From: SLJK01 sp964567295
Lineage (GTDB): Bacteria > Bacillota > Dethiobacteria > DTU022 > UBA8154
Direction: 5' to 3'
DNA length: 60,478 nt
NCBI GenBank assembly: GCA_964567295.1
Contig: CAZMLU010000006.1
Location: forward strand, 1-60,478
The notes under the pieces were generated by a model that had not been told where the DNA came from, searched no databases, and was given only the letters and a program-made list of their open reading frames with translations. Positions 35,558-43,071 of the stretch are shown here, one piece after another (position 1 is the first letter of the stretch; every line of letters begins with the position of its first letter). Made by a program: the position numbers and the translations under genes.

Positions 35558-36172
35558 TCAGGCAGGTCCTATCCTCTGTTCAGGAGAGCCCTGGAGTATC
35601 TCCTCCAAATCCTCCACATTCAGAGGCCCTATATGAATGGAAACGATCTCTCCCTGTTCATCGAGGACAAAAGTACTGGGAAATCCCCTCAAGCGGTACT
35701 GTTGAAATACATCTCCATCTCTGTCCAATACTACGGGAAAAGTATATCCCTCCTGCTGGATAAATTCCTGCACGGTGCCTTCTCTTTCTTCTACATTCAC
35801 GGCCAAAACAGCTGCATCCTCCCTTTCGTGGATGGATTGCAAAAGTTCCATTTCTTCCTGACAGTAGGAACACCACGTAGTCCAAAAGGTGAGCAGCGTC
35901 ATCTCCCCGCGGAAATCAGCGGGACTTTTCTCGTTCCCCAGCAGGTCCGTCAAGGCAAAATCAGGAGCGAGGGAGCCTACCGCAGGAGCACCGGTGAGTT
36001 CTTCTTCCGCCTGTTCTGCGTTTATCTCGTCTTGCTCTCCTTCAACCGCTCCCGGAGCAGGCTGGTCACAACCGGCATTGATAAAGCTCAGCGAAAACAG
36101 AACCGCTGCGCCAAAGCATAACACTAACAAGGTGGAATCCTTCAAAAATCCTTTTTCCCATTTTATAAACAC
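35558..36172 (-). CDS. ResA/TlpA-like thioredoxin-fold lipoprotein
   Basis: Extracytoplasmic thiol-disulfide protein. N-terminal hydrophobic segment and lipobox INAGC (Cys about residue 34), acidic linker, then the AhpC/TSA-thioredoxin fold: APDFALTDLLGNE near 68, active site FWTTWCSYCQEEMELL (CSYC, about 95-98), and cis-Pro region RLRGFPSTFVLDEQGEIV near 155. 204 residues. It lies 37 bases downstream of ccdA, whose product would supply electrons; the pair normally serves cytochrome c or other thiol reduction outside the membrane. No cytochrome genes are in the window. Confidence 0.85.
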   Translation of the reverse strand: MFIKWEKGFLKDSTLLVLCFGAAVLFSLSFINAGCDQPAPGAVEGEQDEINAEQAEEELTGAPAVGSLAPDFALTDLLGNEKSPADFRGEMTLLTFWTTWCSYCQEEMELLQSIHEREDAAVLAVNVEEREGTVQEFIQQEGYTFPVVLDRDGDVFQQYRLRGFPSTFVLDEQGEIVSIHIGPLNVEDLEEILQGSPEQRIGPA

Positions 36173-36209
36173 ACTATCTCCTCCTCTACCTGAACAAATA
36201 ACTTGCTAA

Positions 36210-36908
36210 CTAACTAACAATAATCAAGCGTTGAAATAATCCTCCTATAAGTAGAATTCCAAATACCAGAAGCAAAACTCCGCTAATTTTAGTTATTAGG
36301 GGCATATAACTGTAAAGCCCCCGGAACCTGGTTGAAATCTTTTCCAGGAAAAACGCCAGGAGCAAAAAAGGAATTGCCAACCCGGCCGAATATATAAGCA
36401 GATACACAGCGGCGACAGAAGGTTCACCGGTTCCCATCGCCAGCAGCAAAATACTGGCCAGGATGGGGCCTACGCAAGGACTCCAACCCAGGGAGAAAAT
36501 TGCTCCCATCAGAAAGGAGCCTGCCACCCCGGAACCAAAAGGGGTCTTAAGCCGCAAACCCCATCCTCTTTCCAGGAAAGGAAGCTTCAATAATCCTAAC
36601 TGCTTCAACCCAAAAAAGACTACTACCACACCGCCCAGGCGGTAAAGGCTCTCTCTATACTCGAGCAACAGGTACCCCAGAGATCCGACAGAAAGACCCA
36701 GAATAACAAAAACTGTGGAAAAACCCAGGATAAAAGCCAATGCCACAGGCATCGCCCCCTCCTTGCGAGACCACTGCTGCTCACTTCCCTCCCCAGAAAA
36801 GCCCAGGGCACCTATAGCCCCCAGGTAAACAGGAATAAGGGGTAGAACACAGGGAGAAAAAAAAGATAGAATACCTGCTCCAAAAGCTATGGGATAATTG
36901 AGATCCAT
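36210..36908 (-). CDS. ccdA: CcdA-like thiol-disulfide transmembrane electron carrier
   Basis: DsbD-family membrane protein moving electrons from cytosolic thioredoxin to outer thiol proteins. Six predicted helices with the two reactive cysteines in FSPCVLPLIPVYLG (helix 1) and LGWSPCVGPILASILL (helix 4). 232 residues from the ATG at 36908; a GTG at 36926 extends the frame but GTGAGGC probably is part of the ribosome-binding region. Pairs with the downstream ResA-like protein. Confidence 0.88.
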   Translation of the reverse strand: MDLNYPIAFGAGILSFFSPCVLPLIPVYLGAIGALGFSGEGSEQQWSRKEGAMPVALAFILGFSTVFVILGLSVGSLGYLLLEYRESLYRLGGVVVVFFGLKQLGLLKLPFLERGWGLRLKTPFGSGVAGSFLMGAIFSLGWSPCVGPILASILLLAMGTGEPSVAAVYLLIYSAGLAIPFLLLAFFLEKISTRFRGLYSYMPLITKISGVLLLVFGILLIGGLFQRLIIVS

Positions 36909-37235
36909 TGTAATATAAAGCCTCACAGTCTAACTCTCGCTTATAAATCGCCCTTCAGGAAAATTACTACCAAACCTATAGTTTTTATTATATCCTTATA
37001 AAGAGCAATTATCAAGTATTATTTTTTATTATATCTCATGTGATATACTTAACATGTAGTTTGGCCTTTTTAAATGTTTACAGGTTAAAGATTTGCCCAA
37101 TTCCGTCGGCACAATAGAAAGGACCCTTGTTTCGGCAAGGGCCCTTTCTATTGCTTCCATCTTCATTCTTGTTATTTTTTCATCTAAATCGTTCCCTGAT
37201 AGCCTCAACCGTGAAAACAAATTTCCAGCATTTCT
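36909..37235. other. Gene-poor region with a long hairpin and a possible HTH remnant
   Basis: Contains the ccdA promoter region (AT-rich, no clear consensus) and a 16-of-17-pair hairpin at 37113-37152. On the minus strand a 63-codon frame from a TTG (37220-37029) crosses the hairpin; its segment MEAIERALAETR followed by TELGKSLTCKHLKR looks like an eroded Fis-type helix-turn-helix. No plausible start signal. Treated as non-coding or a decayed remnant. Confidence 0.4.
37113..37152. repeat. Long perfect-stem hairpin downstream of the paaK unit
   Basis: AATAGAAAGG (37113-37122) with CCTTTCTATT (37143-37152), and inside it CCCTTG with CAAGGG around a six-base TTTCGG loop; one A/C mismatch. Sixteen pairs in total. 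Not followed by a T-run on either strand, so not a textbook terminator, though it is well placed to end or stabilise the minus-strand paaK transcript. Confidence 0.7.
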
Positions 37236-37427
37236 TCATTCCTCATCTACAAGGTCAGCGACATCAGAAATGTTGAGCTCTAACATTTTCACACTGGCCA
37301 GAATACGGTCACTGTTCCGGTCAACACACTGCATACCCCCAGAGATATCGGCCAGGTATTTAGCATTATTTTTCAGCTCCTGGATAACAGCAACGAGCTC
37401 CTTGATATTGACTTCGGCTTTTTGCAT
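37236..37427 (-). CDS. Small helical protein, 63 aa, downstream of the PaaK-type ligase
   Basis: ATG at 37427, 16 bases after the ligase stop, with AAGGAGG about 11 bases upstream. The product is hydrophilic and almost entirely helix-forming (VNIKELVAVIQELKNNAKYL, DRILASVKMLELNISDVADL) with one Cys and an acidic end. No family recognised. The clean ribosome-binding site and position in the operon support a real gene; a role linked to the ligase is inference from position only. Confidence 0.6.
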   Translation of the reverse strand: MQKAEVNIKELVAVIQELKNNAKYLADISGGMQCVDRNSDRILASVKMLELNISDVADLVDEE

Positions 37428-37443
37428 CCCTTCTTGCGCCTCC

Positions 37444-38781
37444 TTATTTATTATCCCTGAAATCTTTAAATCTTTTCACATCGATGTGGGGCCTCTTTAG
37501 AGTATTAAAGGGGTGAAACTCGATTTCAAAGTGCAGGGTGGTTTTCAGACGCAGTTGCCGGGACAGCTTGCTCTTTACCGCTTCCTGATCCGCAGTGGCT
37601 TCAGGCAGCATTTCAACTTTGAGAATCAGCTCATCAATCGGCCCTTCCTTGGTCACGATAAGCTCGTAGTCGTTTCCCAGTTCCGGTATGGTACGCACCA
37701 CCTCATCTACGGCAATGGGGCTGAACAGCACCCCTTTAACCTTAGTAATATGATCCACGCGGCCGTGCACTCCGCCTTTAAGAACCCGGAAGCTTCTTTC
37801 GCAGCCGCAGGGCTTATCCCACATCCCCACATCCTTGGAATCAAAGCGGATGCAGGGGTGCCCAAAGCGGTCCAGGGTCGTAATCACGACCTTGCCAGGC
37901 ATATGCAGCTCCTCGATGGGATCCCCGGTATCTATATCCATCAGCTCTACCAGGAAATAGGCCTCGTTGGCGTGCAGTCCCCCTGGCTGATGGGAGCATT
38001 CGTAAGCCCAGCCGCCTACTTCCGTGGCAGCCACAAAATCAAACACCCTGGCATTCCAGGCATCTTCCAATAACTTCTTGGTGGTAGGGACGCTCGCTCC
38101 AGGTTCACCCGAACAAAGGATTTTTTCAATACCCATTTCCCTGGGATCCATATTCAGCTTATTTCGGCACACATCTGCCATCTTCAATACATAAGTAGGA
38201 GTCGCCATAAAAGCATTTGCCCTTAATTCCTTCATTTTCAGCAGCCGTTCTTCTGTATTGAGAATTCCCCCCGGAACCACTTCGCAACCCAGTTTCTCTG
38301 CGGCATAGTGACCGGACCAGGAACCCATGTAAACGTTATAGCCGAAAGGAATAAACACACGGTCCGTATTCCTAAAGCCCGCAGCCCACAGGGCATAAGC
38401 CCAACACTCTGTGCGGACTTCCCAATCCGCCCAGGAATCGGGCATATAGACCGGCTGACCGGTGGCACCCGTGGTCTGGTGAAATCTGGTGATATCCTCA
38501 AGGGGAAGGCTGAGACTTTCTCCGTAAGGCCAGGGCTCCCTGATCTGGGCATTGCGAAAATCTTCCTTCTGGATAATGGGAATTTTGTAGATGTCTTCCC
38601 ACTTTTGCAGTTCTGATGGCTTAAACCCCTCTTCGTCATAGCGACGGCGGTAAAGCCTGGAGTTCTCATACGCCCAGTCCACCATCCGCTTAAGCTTTTT
38701 AAACTGCAAAGCTCGCAGCTTGATGGGTGGTAATGTTTCCAGAATAGGATTCCAGTAGGTATCTATTCCATTTAATTTCAT
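37444..38781 (-). CDS. paaK: Phenylacetate-CoA ligase family protein (PaaK-like)
   Basis: Adenylate-forming enzyme activating an aryl or other carboxylic acid to its CoA thioester. Signatures: FHQTTGATGQPVYM near residue 90 (P-loop-like AMP motif), CSGEPGASVPTTKKLLEDAW near 220, the YECSHQPGGLHANEAY region near 280, RFDSKDVG, and the C-terminal hinge HGRVDHITKVKGVLFSP near 345. 445 residues from ATG 38781 (AAGGGGG eight bases upstream). In amino-acid fermenters such ligases often run in reverse to make ATP from aryl-CoA. Substrate is not readable. It is downstream of the GltD-MvhD fusion after a hairpin. Confidence 0.82.
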   Translation of the reverse strand: MKLNGIDTYWNPILETLPPIKLRALQFKKLKRMVDWAYENSRLYRRRYDEEGFKPSELQKWEDIYKIPIIQKEDFRNAQIREPWPYGESLSLPLEDITRFHQTTGATGQPVYMPDSWADWEVRTECWAYALWAAGFRNTDRVFIPFGYNVYMGSWSGHYAAEKLGCEVVPGGILNTEERLLKMKELRANAFMATPTYVLKMADVCRNKLNMDPREMGIEKILCSGEPGASVPTTKKLLEDAWNARVFDFVAATEVGGWAYECSHQPGGLHANEAYFLVELMDIDTGDPIEELHMPGKVVITTLDRFGHPCIRFDSKDVGMWDKPCGCERSFRVLKGGVHGRVDHITKVKGVLFSPIAVDEVVRTIPELGNDYELIVTKEGPIDELILKVEMLPEATADQEAVKSKLSRQLRLKTTLHFEIEFHPFNTLKRPHIDVKRFKDFRDNK

Positions 38782-39122
38782 AAAAAATCCCCCTTTAGCC
38801 ATACTACCTATATTTATGACATTCGTTTTTTAATTCGACAGGTGAACTTTCTTTTCCTCTTTATTGCAAGAGCGAATTTCAAAATGGCAAAAAAAGTTGC
38901 AGATAATAAAGAGTAAAAACTATTCACTATCGAAATGGTTTCAAAAAAAACAGGTGGTCCAAAACTGCAATAATTAAACAACAATGACCGGAAAAGATTA
39001 TGGTTCTTTCCGGTCATTGTCGCAAAAAACCGCCACGCAGACAAAGGGTTATATAGTGAAGCCGAAACGTCTCTCAATCAGGCACCTGGTAGTGCCGTTG
39101 ACACAACGTTGCCTCCGTTTCG
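38782..39122. other. Intergenic region upstream of the PaaK-like gene
   Basis: AT-rich, no convincing gene (an 87-codon minus-strand frame lacks a start signal and known similarity). It holds a terminator-like hairpin at 38982-39019 and, at 38931-38944, the partly palindromic CGAAATGGTTTCAA, which could be an operator for one of the IclR-type regulators. No consensus promoter for paaK stands out. Confidence 0.4.
38982..39019 (-). terminator. Terminator-like hairpin after the GltD-MvhD gene
   Basis: CAATGACCGGAAA (38982-38994) and TTTCCGGTCATTG (39007-39019): 13-pair stem. On the minus strand it is followed by TTGTTTAATTATT, a moderate T-rich tract. Confidence 0.65.
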
Positions 39123-41210
39123 TTACCTGCTTCCCAATTCTTTCATCTTCTCCATAGTCTCGTCGATAGACTCCGCGAAATTAACCACTTCTTCTGTGGT
39201 TAGCGCGCAAAGGGCCAGACGATCTTCTTCCAGTTCTAACTCTTTTAAGATATTTTTTACACGGCTCACACGCTGCCGTCCCCAGTACATGGTCTTTTGG
39301 AAGGGGCATTCGTCTTTTTCGTCCTCGGCACATCCTGCTACAACAACCCCGTCCACACCAAGTTGGAAAGCCTTGAGGATATGGGTGGTATCGATCTTGG
39401 AGATGCAGGGGAACTTAACCACGCCAACGCTGGCAGGCTTATTCTTCATAAATCCCTGGTTAAACTCGGGGAACGCATAGGCACCCAGTCCACAGGCCAT
39501 AACCAGCACAGCGGGAAGACCGTTTTTCCCTGCAAGGGCCTCTTTTACAGAAGGTTCTAACTGCTCTTCCGCCTCGGAAATGTAAGGAGTCCTGAAATCA
39601 ATCGCCAGGTTGGGGCATACGGTAAGACATAATCCGCAGGCCTGGCATTGGTGATCGCGGATAGAGACATCGCCCTCTTCGCTCACCACAGGAACGTTGT
39701 AAGGGCAGGTCCGCACACAGGTAAGACAATCAGCGCATTTCTCCACTACGCGCAGCGCACCTGCGGCACATCCCAGGCAGCGGCGGCTTTCCCAGGCCGC
39801 CATGGCCATAGTATAACCCTTTTCCACGGGTACGAAATTGTCGGAACGCTCTTCCGGCTTGAGCATGGGAATTTCATTTCGCTCGATCTTTTTTACATTT
39901 TCAACTACATCCGGGGCCAGCTCAGGTAAAGCCTCCTCTTCCTCCACCATCTCCTTCAGGAAATGCTTACCTTCCAGGTAATGTAAAATGGCCGTAGCAG
40001 CAACGCGGCCGTTAGCCATGGCCTGCACTGCAGTGGAAGGTCCGGCAATGATCTCTCCACAGCCGAAGACTCCTTCTACTGCAGTTTTCATGGTAGAAGG
40101 ATCATATTTTGCCAGGCGCCCCCCGTCTACGGGAACTCCGGCATTTTTGACTGCCTCCACATCGGAAGCCTGGCCGATGGCAAAGATAACCGTATCCCCG
40201 CGAATAAAGGTTTTGTTGGTTTCATTAAAACAGGGGCTAAAACGCCCTTGTTCGTCAAAAACAGCAGTACATTCCTGGGTCTCCAGGCCACTTATCTTAT
40301 CGCCCTCTATGCGAACAGCAGTAGGACCCCAGGAACAATTAAATTCAACCCCTTCTTCCTGGGCCTCTTCTATTTCCCAGGAAAATGCAGGCATCTCTTC
40401 TTCAGATTCCAGGCAGGCCAGCCTTACCTTAGCAGCACCTGCGCGCACGGCAGAACGCGCCACATCCATAGCCACGTTCCCACCGCCGATAACCACAACT
40501 TCTTTTCCGTCCAACCGGAAATTCTCTCTCTTGGAGGCTCTCAGAAACTCCAGGGCTAAAAGCACATCCTGGTGATCTGCCCCGGGAAGAGGAAGGCCCC
40601 GGCTGGCGGTAAGGCCTACGGCCACCAGCACAGCCTTAAATCCATCATTCTTAAGGCTCTCCACATCAATATCACGTCCGAACTCCACTCCCGTTTTGAA
40701 CTCCACTCCAAACTTTTTCAAGTTGTCAATATCTGTATCAATAGTCTCATCGGAGAGGCGATAGAGGGGAATAAAATTGCGGGGCGCACCCCCCAGATCC
40801 TTTTCCCTTTCAAAAACAGTAACACTGCAACCCTGCTGAACCAGGTCAAAAGCTGCCGTCAGTCCTGCCGGGCCGGAACCGATAACAGCAATCTTTTTTT
40901 CATTATCTGTTTGAACGGGGGTCGGAAAACCACCCTTGCCGAACTCCACGGCAGACCGCTTCAATCCTCTGATGGATAGAGCTTCATCCACATTTTGACG
41001 GCGGCATTCATCCTCGCAGTGATGGGCACAAATAGTCCCACAAACTGAAGAAAGAGGACTGGTCCGCATGATAACCTCTAATGAACTATCAAAATCCCCC
41101 ATGGCCTGAAGACGCAGATACTCACGCACCTCTTGATGGATAGGACAGGCTACCTGGCAGGGAGGGGCGCCGGCAGAACCTTCTTTCATTTCAGCATAGC
41201 TGTTTGACAT
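39123..41210 (-). CDS. GltD-like flavoprotein fused to ferredoxin and MvhD (hydrogenase iron-sulfur subunit) domains, 695 aa
   Basis: Order of domains: Fe-S helical domain (CQVACPIHQEVR, CGTICAHHCEDECRR), FAD motif VIGSGPAGLTAAFDL near residue 115, NAD(P) motif VVIGGGNVAMDVARSA near 250, second FAD motif GCGEIIAGPSTAVQAMANGR near 375, two-cluster ferredoxin (CADCLTCVRTCPYN, CQACGLCLTVCPN) near 495-540, and an MvhD domain at the end (KFPCISKIDTTHILKAFQLG, VVAGCAEDEKDECPFQ). MvhD passes electrons between hydrogenase or formate dehydrogenase and heterodisulfide-reductase-type flavoproteins. The fusion is thus an electron-transfer hub, perhaps joining NAD(P)H and ferredoxin to an unseen partner. 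ATG 41210 has AAGGAG eight bases upstream; a longer frame to 41261 lacks a site. Confidence 0.85.
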   Translation of the reverse strand: MSNSYAEMKEGSAGAPPCQVACPIHQEVREYLRLQAMGDFDSSLEVIMRTSPLSSVCGTICAHHCEDECRRQNVDEALSIRGLKRSAVEFGKGGFPTPVQTDNEKKIAVIGSGPAGLTAAFDLVQQGCSVTVFEREKDLGGAPRNFIPLYRLSDETIDTDIDNLKKFGVEFKTGVEFGRDIDVESLKNDGFKAVLVAVGLTASRGLPLPGADHQDVLLALEFLRASKRENFRLDGKEVVVIGGGNVAMDVARSAVRAGAAKVRLACLESEEEMPAFSWEIEEAQEEGVEFNCSWGPTAVRIEGDKISGLETQECTAVFDEQGRFSPCFNETNKTFIRGDTVIFAIGQASDVEAVKNAGVPVDGGRLAKYDPSTMKTAVEGVFGCGEIIAGPSTAVQAMANGRVAATAILHYLEGKHFLKEMVEEEEALPELAPDVVENVKKIERNEIPMLKPEERSDNFVPVEKGYTMAMAAWESRRCLGCAAGALRVVEKCADCLTCVRTCPYNVPVVSEEGDVSIRDHQCQACGLCLTVCPNLAIDFRTPYISEAEEQLEPSVKEALAGKNGLPAVLVMACGLGAYAFPEFNQGFMKNKPASVGVVKFPCISKIDTTHILKAFQLGVDGVVVAGCAEDEKDECPFQKTMYWGRQRVSRVKNILKELELEEDRLALCALTTEEVVNFAESIDETMEKMKELGSR

Positions 41211-41466
41211 CGCTTTCACTCCTTCTAATGGTTTAATCCTCCTACAAAAATCCCTACACATATTCTACTTATATATATTATATATGTAATTCGTCTTTTA
41301 AAAAAATTTTCCTGCCGCAAAAAACTTTTTTTCCGCTAAGAGGGGGGCAAATTGAAAACCAACTGTTCTATCTGAATTATACAAAAAAAGGGTTTAAGGA
41401 AGAAGGGTTGAAGTATTTTATAGATCTATTGAAAAACCAAAAGCGATTAATGCAAGGAGTGAAAAA

Positions 41467-42318
41467 ATGATTAACAATATGGAAATATTTTGCCTGTGTG
41501 ATAACATCGTCTATAAAAAAGGTTTATACGGAGAACAGGGTCTTTGCTACTTGATCAAAACCGATAGCCACTGCATCCTGTTCGACAGCGGCCAGGGATT
41601 AGCTTTGCGCCACAATGCTGCCGTAATGCAGCAAAAACTGGAAGAGATTGACCTGGCCATCCTCAGCCACGGTCATTTTGACCATTGTGGCGGCCTTCAA
41701 GTTGCCTTAAAACAAGCAAAATCCTTTCCCGTTTATGCCCATCCGGAAACTTTTACCCGCAAATATCGTGTAGAAAAGGATGGAACAGAATCCCTGTATA
41801 TCGGCTCACCATACACCATGGAAACCCTGAAAAAGTGGGAAGCAACCCTGGAACTGGACAGAAAACCCAGGGAGATAGCTCCAGGCATACTGCTCACCGG
41901 CTCAATCCCACGTCCTCATCCTCCGGAAATAGAAGATGAAACCCTCTGCAAGAAAGTGGACGAAGGGATGATAAAAGACGATTTTATAGAAGAGCAGTCC
42001 TTAATTATTGACACCACCGAAGGACCCGTGCTTATAACCGGGTGCACTCATGCCGGAATCAAAAATACGCTGGAACACGCCCTGCAGGTGAGCGGACGCA
42101 ACAAACTTTTTGCAGTCCTAGGAGGACTGCACCTGATCAAAGCAACACCGGAAATAATATCCGAAGCCATAGAAACCTTTAAGTCTTGCGGGGTAGAGCA
42201 TGTGGCAGTGTCCCACTGTACAGGCATCCGTGCAATCGCTCGCTTCGGGGAAGCTTTTGGTGATAATTTTCACTCTTTGACTGCCGGCGAAAGCATATCC
42301 TTTCCTTCAAAACAATAA
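41467..42318 (+). CDS. MBL-fold metal-dependent hydrolase (7,8-dihydropterin synthase-like family)
   Basis: Metallo-beta-lactamase fold enzyme related to archaeal dihydropterin-6-methyl-aminobenzene-phosphate synthase. CLCDNI at the start, FDSGQG near 40, the metal motif SHGHFDHCGG near residues 63-72, GCTHAGIKNTLEHA near 193, and GLHLIKATPE and SHCTG for the remaining ligands. 283 residues. ATG with AAGGAG seven bases upstream. These proteins are widespread in anaerobes; the true substrate is usually unknown. Divergent from the flavoprotein gene. Confidence 0.8.
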   Translation: MINNMEIFCLCDNIVYKKGLYGEQGLCYLIKTDSHCILFDSGQGLALRHNAAVMQQKLEEIDLAILSHGHFDHCGGLQVALKQAKSFPVYAHPETFTRKYRVEKDGTESLYIGSPYTMETLKKWEATLELDRKPREIAPGILLTGSIPRPHPPEIEDETLCKKVDEGMIKDDFIEEQSLIIDTTEGPVLITGCTHAGIKNTLEHALQVSGRNKLFAVLGGLHLIKATPEIISEAIETFKSCGVEHVAVSHCTGIRAIARFGEAFGDNFHSLTAGESISFPSKQ

Positions 42319-42496
42319 CAAGCAGGGCAGGTTTTGCCATAACACGACACCATAAGTTACCTGACGCTTATCTTTGCAGGTCTTAAGTTTGACAGCTGCC
42401 CTAAATATAAGCAGCTTCACATTCCCTAAAACCACAGCATTTATTAAATAAACCGAAGGAGGGCCAGGCTATCCTCTATTGGGTGGCTTCAAAATA

Positions 42497-43036
42497 ATGA
42501 TTGCTATACCATACAAAGATAAAAAACCACGCGTAGCAAAAGGAGCATTTATTGCACCAACAGCAGTCCTGGTAGGTGACGTTACGGTAGAAGAAGGAGC
42601 CAGCATCTGGTTTGGAGCAGTGCTCCGGGGTGATCTGGGCTCTATTGTAGTTAAAAAAGGAGCAAATGTGCAGGACAATACCGTGGCGCACCTTAAGGAC
42701 AAGGGAGGCAAAGTAATCATCGGGGAAAATGCGACCATCGGGCACGGCGCTATCTTGCACGAATGCACCATTGAAAAAGGGGCCATCGTAGGTATAAACG
42801 CGGTGGTGCTAGATTATGCCGTGGTGGGCGAAGAGTCCATTATCGCCGCCGGCAGTGTAGTGGGTAACGAATCCATCATCCCACCTCGCAGCCTGGCCGC
42901 GGGCACCCCCGCCAAGGTGAAAAAGGAAGTCTCCGGCGACTCCCTGTGGTACATCAAGATTAGCTCCGCCGACTATCACGAGCAGCGTGACATTTACCTG
43001 CAGCAAGGAATCGGAGTGGTGGAAGAAACGGAATAA
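42497..43036 (+). CDS. Gamma-class carbonic anhydrase-like hexapeptide protein
   Basis: Left-handed beta-helix protein of the gamma-carbonic anhydrase (Cam/YrdA) group, usually a trimer with a zinc site at the subunit interface. Hexapeptide repeats run throughout; the likely ligands are His of TVAHLKDK and the two His of GHGAILHECTI. GSVVGNESIIPPRSLAAGTPAK closes the helix. 179 residues from the ATG at 42497; TTG at 42479 is possible but less likely. Convergent with the giant ATPase gene (35-base gap). Many members of this family have no shown carbonic anhydrase activity. Confidence 0.85.
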   Translation: MIAIPYKDKKPRVAKGAFIAPTAVLVGDVTVEEGASIWFGAVLRGDLGSIVVKKGANVQDNTVAHLKDKGGKVIIGENATIGHGAILHECTIEKGAIVGINAVVLDYAVVGEESIIAAGSVVGNESIIPPRSLAAGTPAKVKKEVSGDSLWYIKISSADYHEQRDIYLQQGIGVVEETE

Positions 43037-43071
43037 TCCAAGCTCGGACATTGCCTGAAGAACGCATCCAC

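Noticed and set aside
38814..39077. 87-codon minus-strand frame between the GltD-MvhD gene and paaK
   Set aside because: No start signal, low-complexity aromatic-rich product, and it runs through a terminator hairpin.
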